From Actinomadura hibisca NBRC 15177 (lineage in GTDB: Bacteria > Actinomycetota > Actinomycetes > Streptosporangiales > Streptosporangiaceae), in NCBI RefSeq assembly GCF_001552635.1, contig NZ_BCRO01000011.1, positions 124,001 to 188,000 on the forward strand: a stretch of 64,000 bases of DNA, read 5' to 3'. The position numbers and the translations under genes were made by a program. Shown here in pieces: positions 63,646 to 64,000 of the stretch. How positions within the stretch are numbered: the first letter of the stretch is position 1; each line of letters opens with the position of its first letter. The notes under the pieces are model-generated. The model saw only the letters and a program-made list of their open reading frames with translations, was not told where the DNA came from and did not search any database.

Positions 63646-64000
63646 TCACTGCTCGTCCCGGGAACCGCCCAGCTCGGCGATACGACGCAGGGCGGGCAGC
63701 GCGGCGGCGATCGCGGAGCGTTCCTCGGCCGAGAGCCGGTCGAGAACCGGCGCGAGCCGGGCGATCCGGTCGGCGCGGCGAGCGGCGACGATCTCGGCGC
63801 CCGCGGGAGTGATGTGCACGAGCACGGCCCGGCCGTCACGGGGATCGGGCCGCCGCTCGACCAGTCCGTCGCCTTCGAGCCGGGTCACCATCTGCGTGAT
63901 GGCCGACTGCGTGACCTGCTCGGTCGCGGTGAGCTCACCGAGCCGCAACGGACTGCGCCGGGCCAGCGTGTGCAGGACCGACAGCGTGGTGAAGCTGAGC
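63646..64000 (-). CDS. MarR-family transcriptional regulator, 5' end outside the window
   Basis: The visible 117 residues are the C-terminal part of a MarR protein: LSFTTLSVLHTLARR, LRLGELTATEQVTQSAITQMVTRLEGDGLVER (recognition helix), then the wing PDPRDGRAVLVHITPAG. The start codon is off the right edge. It is the upstream partner of the epoxide hydrolase and likely controls it. Confidence 0.9.
   Translation of the reverse strand, partial: LSFTTLSVLHTLARRSPLRLGELTATEQVTQSAITQMVTRLEGDGLVERRPDPRDGRAVLVHITPAGAEIVAARRADRIARLAPVLDRLSAEERSAIAAALPALRRIAELGGSRDEQ

Overview
The window is about 72-75% GC overall with strong G/C third-position bias, GTG/TTG starts and many 4-nt ATGA/GTGA gene overlaps. 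With the gene content (TetR pairs, F420/PPOX-type split-barrel enzyme, L,D-transpeptidase lipoprotein, long-form argininosuccinate synthase, I36-like secreted peptide) this points to a filamentous actinomycete. An Actinomadura/Thermomonosporaceae-like Streptosporangiales is my best guess, not proven. I saw no rRNA, tRNA, insertion sequence, integrase or CRISPR array.

Region 1 (1-9.1 kb): regulated lipid/ester metabolism. A short-chain dehydrogenase fused to an acyl-CoA ligase and a secreted lipase each sit next to a TetR gene. The two target genes carry near-identical promoters with a palindrome inside the -35/-10 spacer, which suggests duplicated regulatory modules. The second TetR is long and is coupled to a small winged-helix-like protein and a shortened pyruvate-phosphate-dikinase-like enzyme. 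An AraC regulator faces them.

Region 2 (9.2-14.6 kb): housekeeping and accessory genes. These are an internally shortened SnoaL-like gene, a PPOX-type oxidoreductase, an L,D-transpeptidase, AMP nucleosidase and a secreted I36-like protein, followed by a nearly 1-kb lower-GC gap.

Region 3 (14.6-35.2 kb): the most unusual part. Seven genes in one 20.6-kb co-directional unit are joined by 4-nt ATGA overlaps at all six junctions. They encode a 774-aa protein with a lysozyme-like signature, a 3161-aa DUF6603-type giant with an embedded alpha/beta-hydrolase-like segment, three uncharacterised proteins (415, 253 and 1754 aa, the last ending in ricin-type and Ig-like modules), and a degenerate/intact ATP-grasp pair. 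None has a recognisable signal peptide. A decayed fragment of a dikinase gene lies just downstream.

Region 4 (35.9-38.2 kb): a small secreted protein and argG with a possible ArgR box.

Region 5 (38.2-54.6 kb): a compact small-molecule biosynthetic cluster. It contains a LysR regulator, a methyltransferase, two free-standing adenylating ligases, two carrier proteins, two acyl-ACP-dehydrogenase-like enzymes, a BtrH/C39-like putative acyltransferase, a dedicated phosphopantetheinyl transferase carrying a 12-bp tandem repeat, a flavin reductase, an epimerase, two aminotransferases, a serine hydrolase and an MFS exporter. The likely logic is activation of one or two amino or carboxylic acids onto carrier proteins, dehydrogenation, transfer to an amine, and export. 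No modular NRPS or PKS is present.

Region 6 (54.7-64 kb): a lipoprotein, a TauE/SafE transporter, a four-gene overlapping cassette (acyl-CoA dehydrogenase, PIG-L deacetylase, methyltransferase, GT2 glycosyltransferase), an arginase-family enzyme, two small secreted proteins, an alpha/beta hydrolase lacking catalytic residues, and a MarR/epoxide-hydrolase pair that runs off the right edge.
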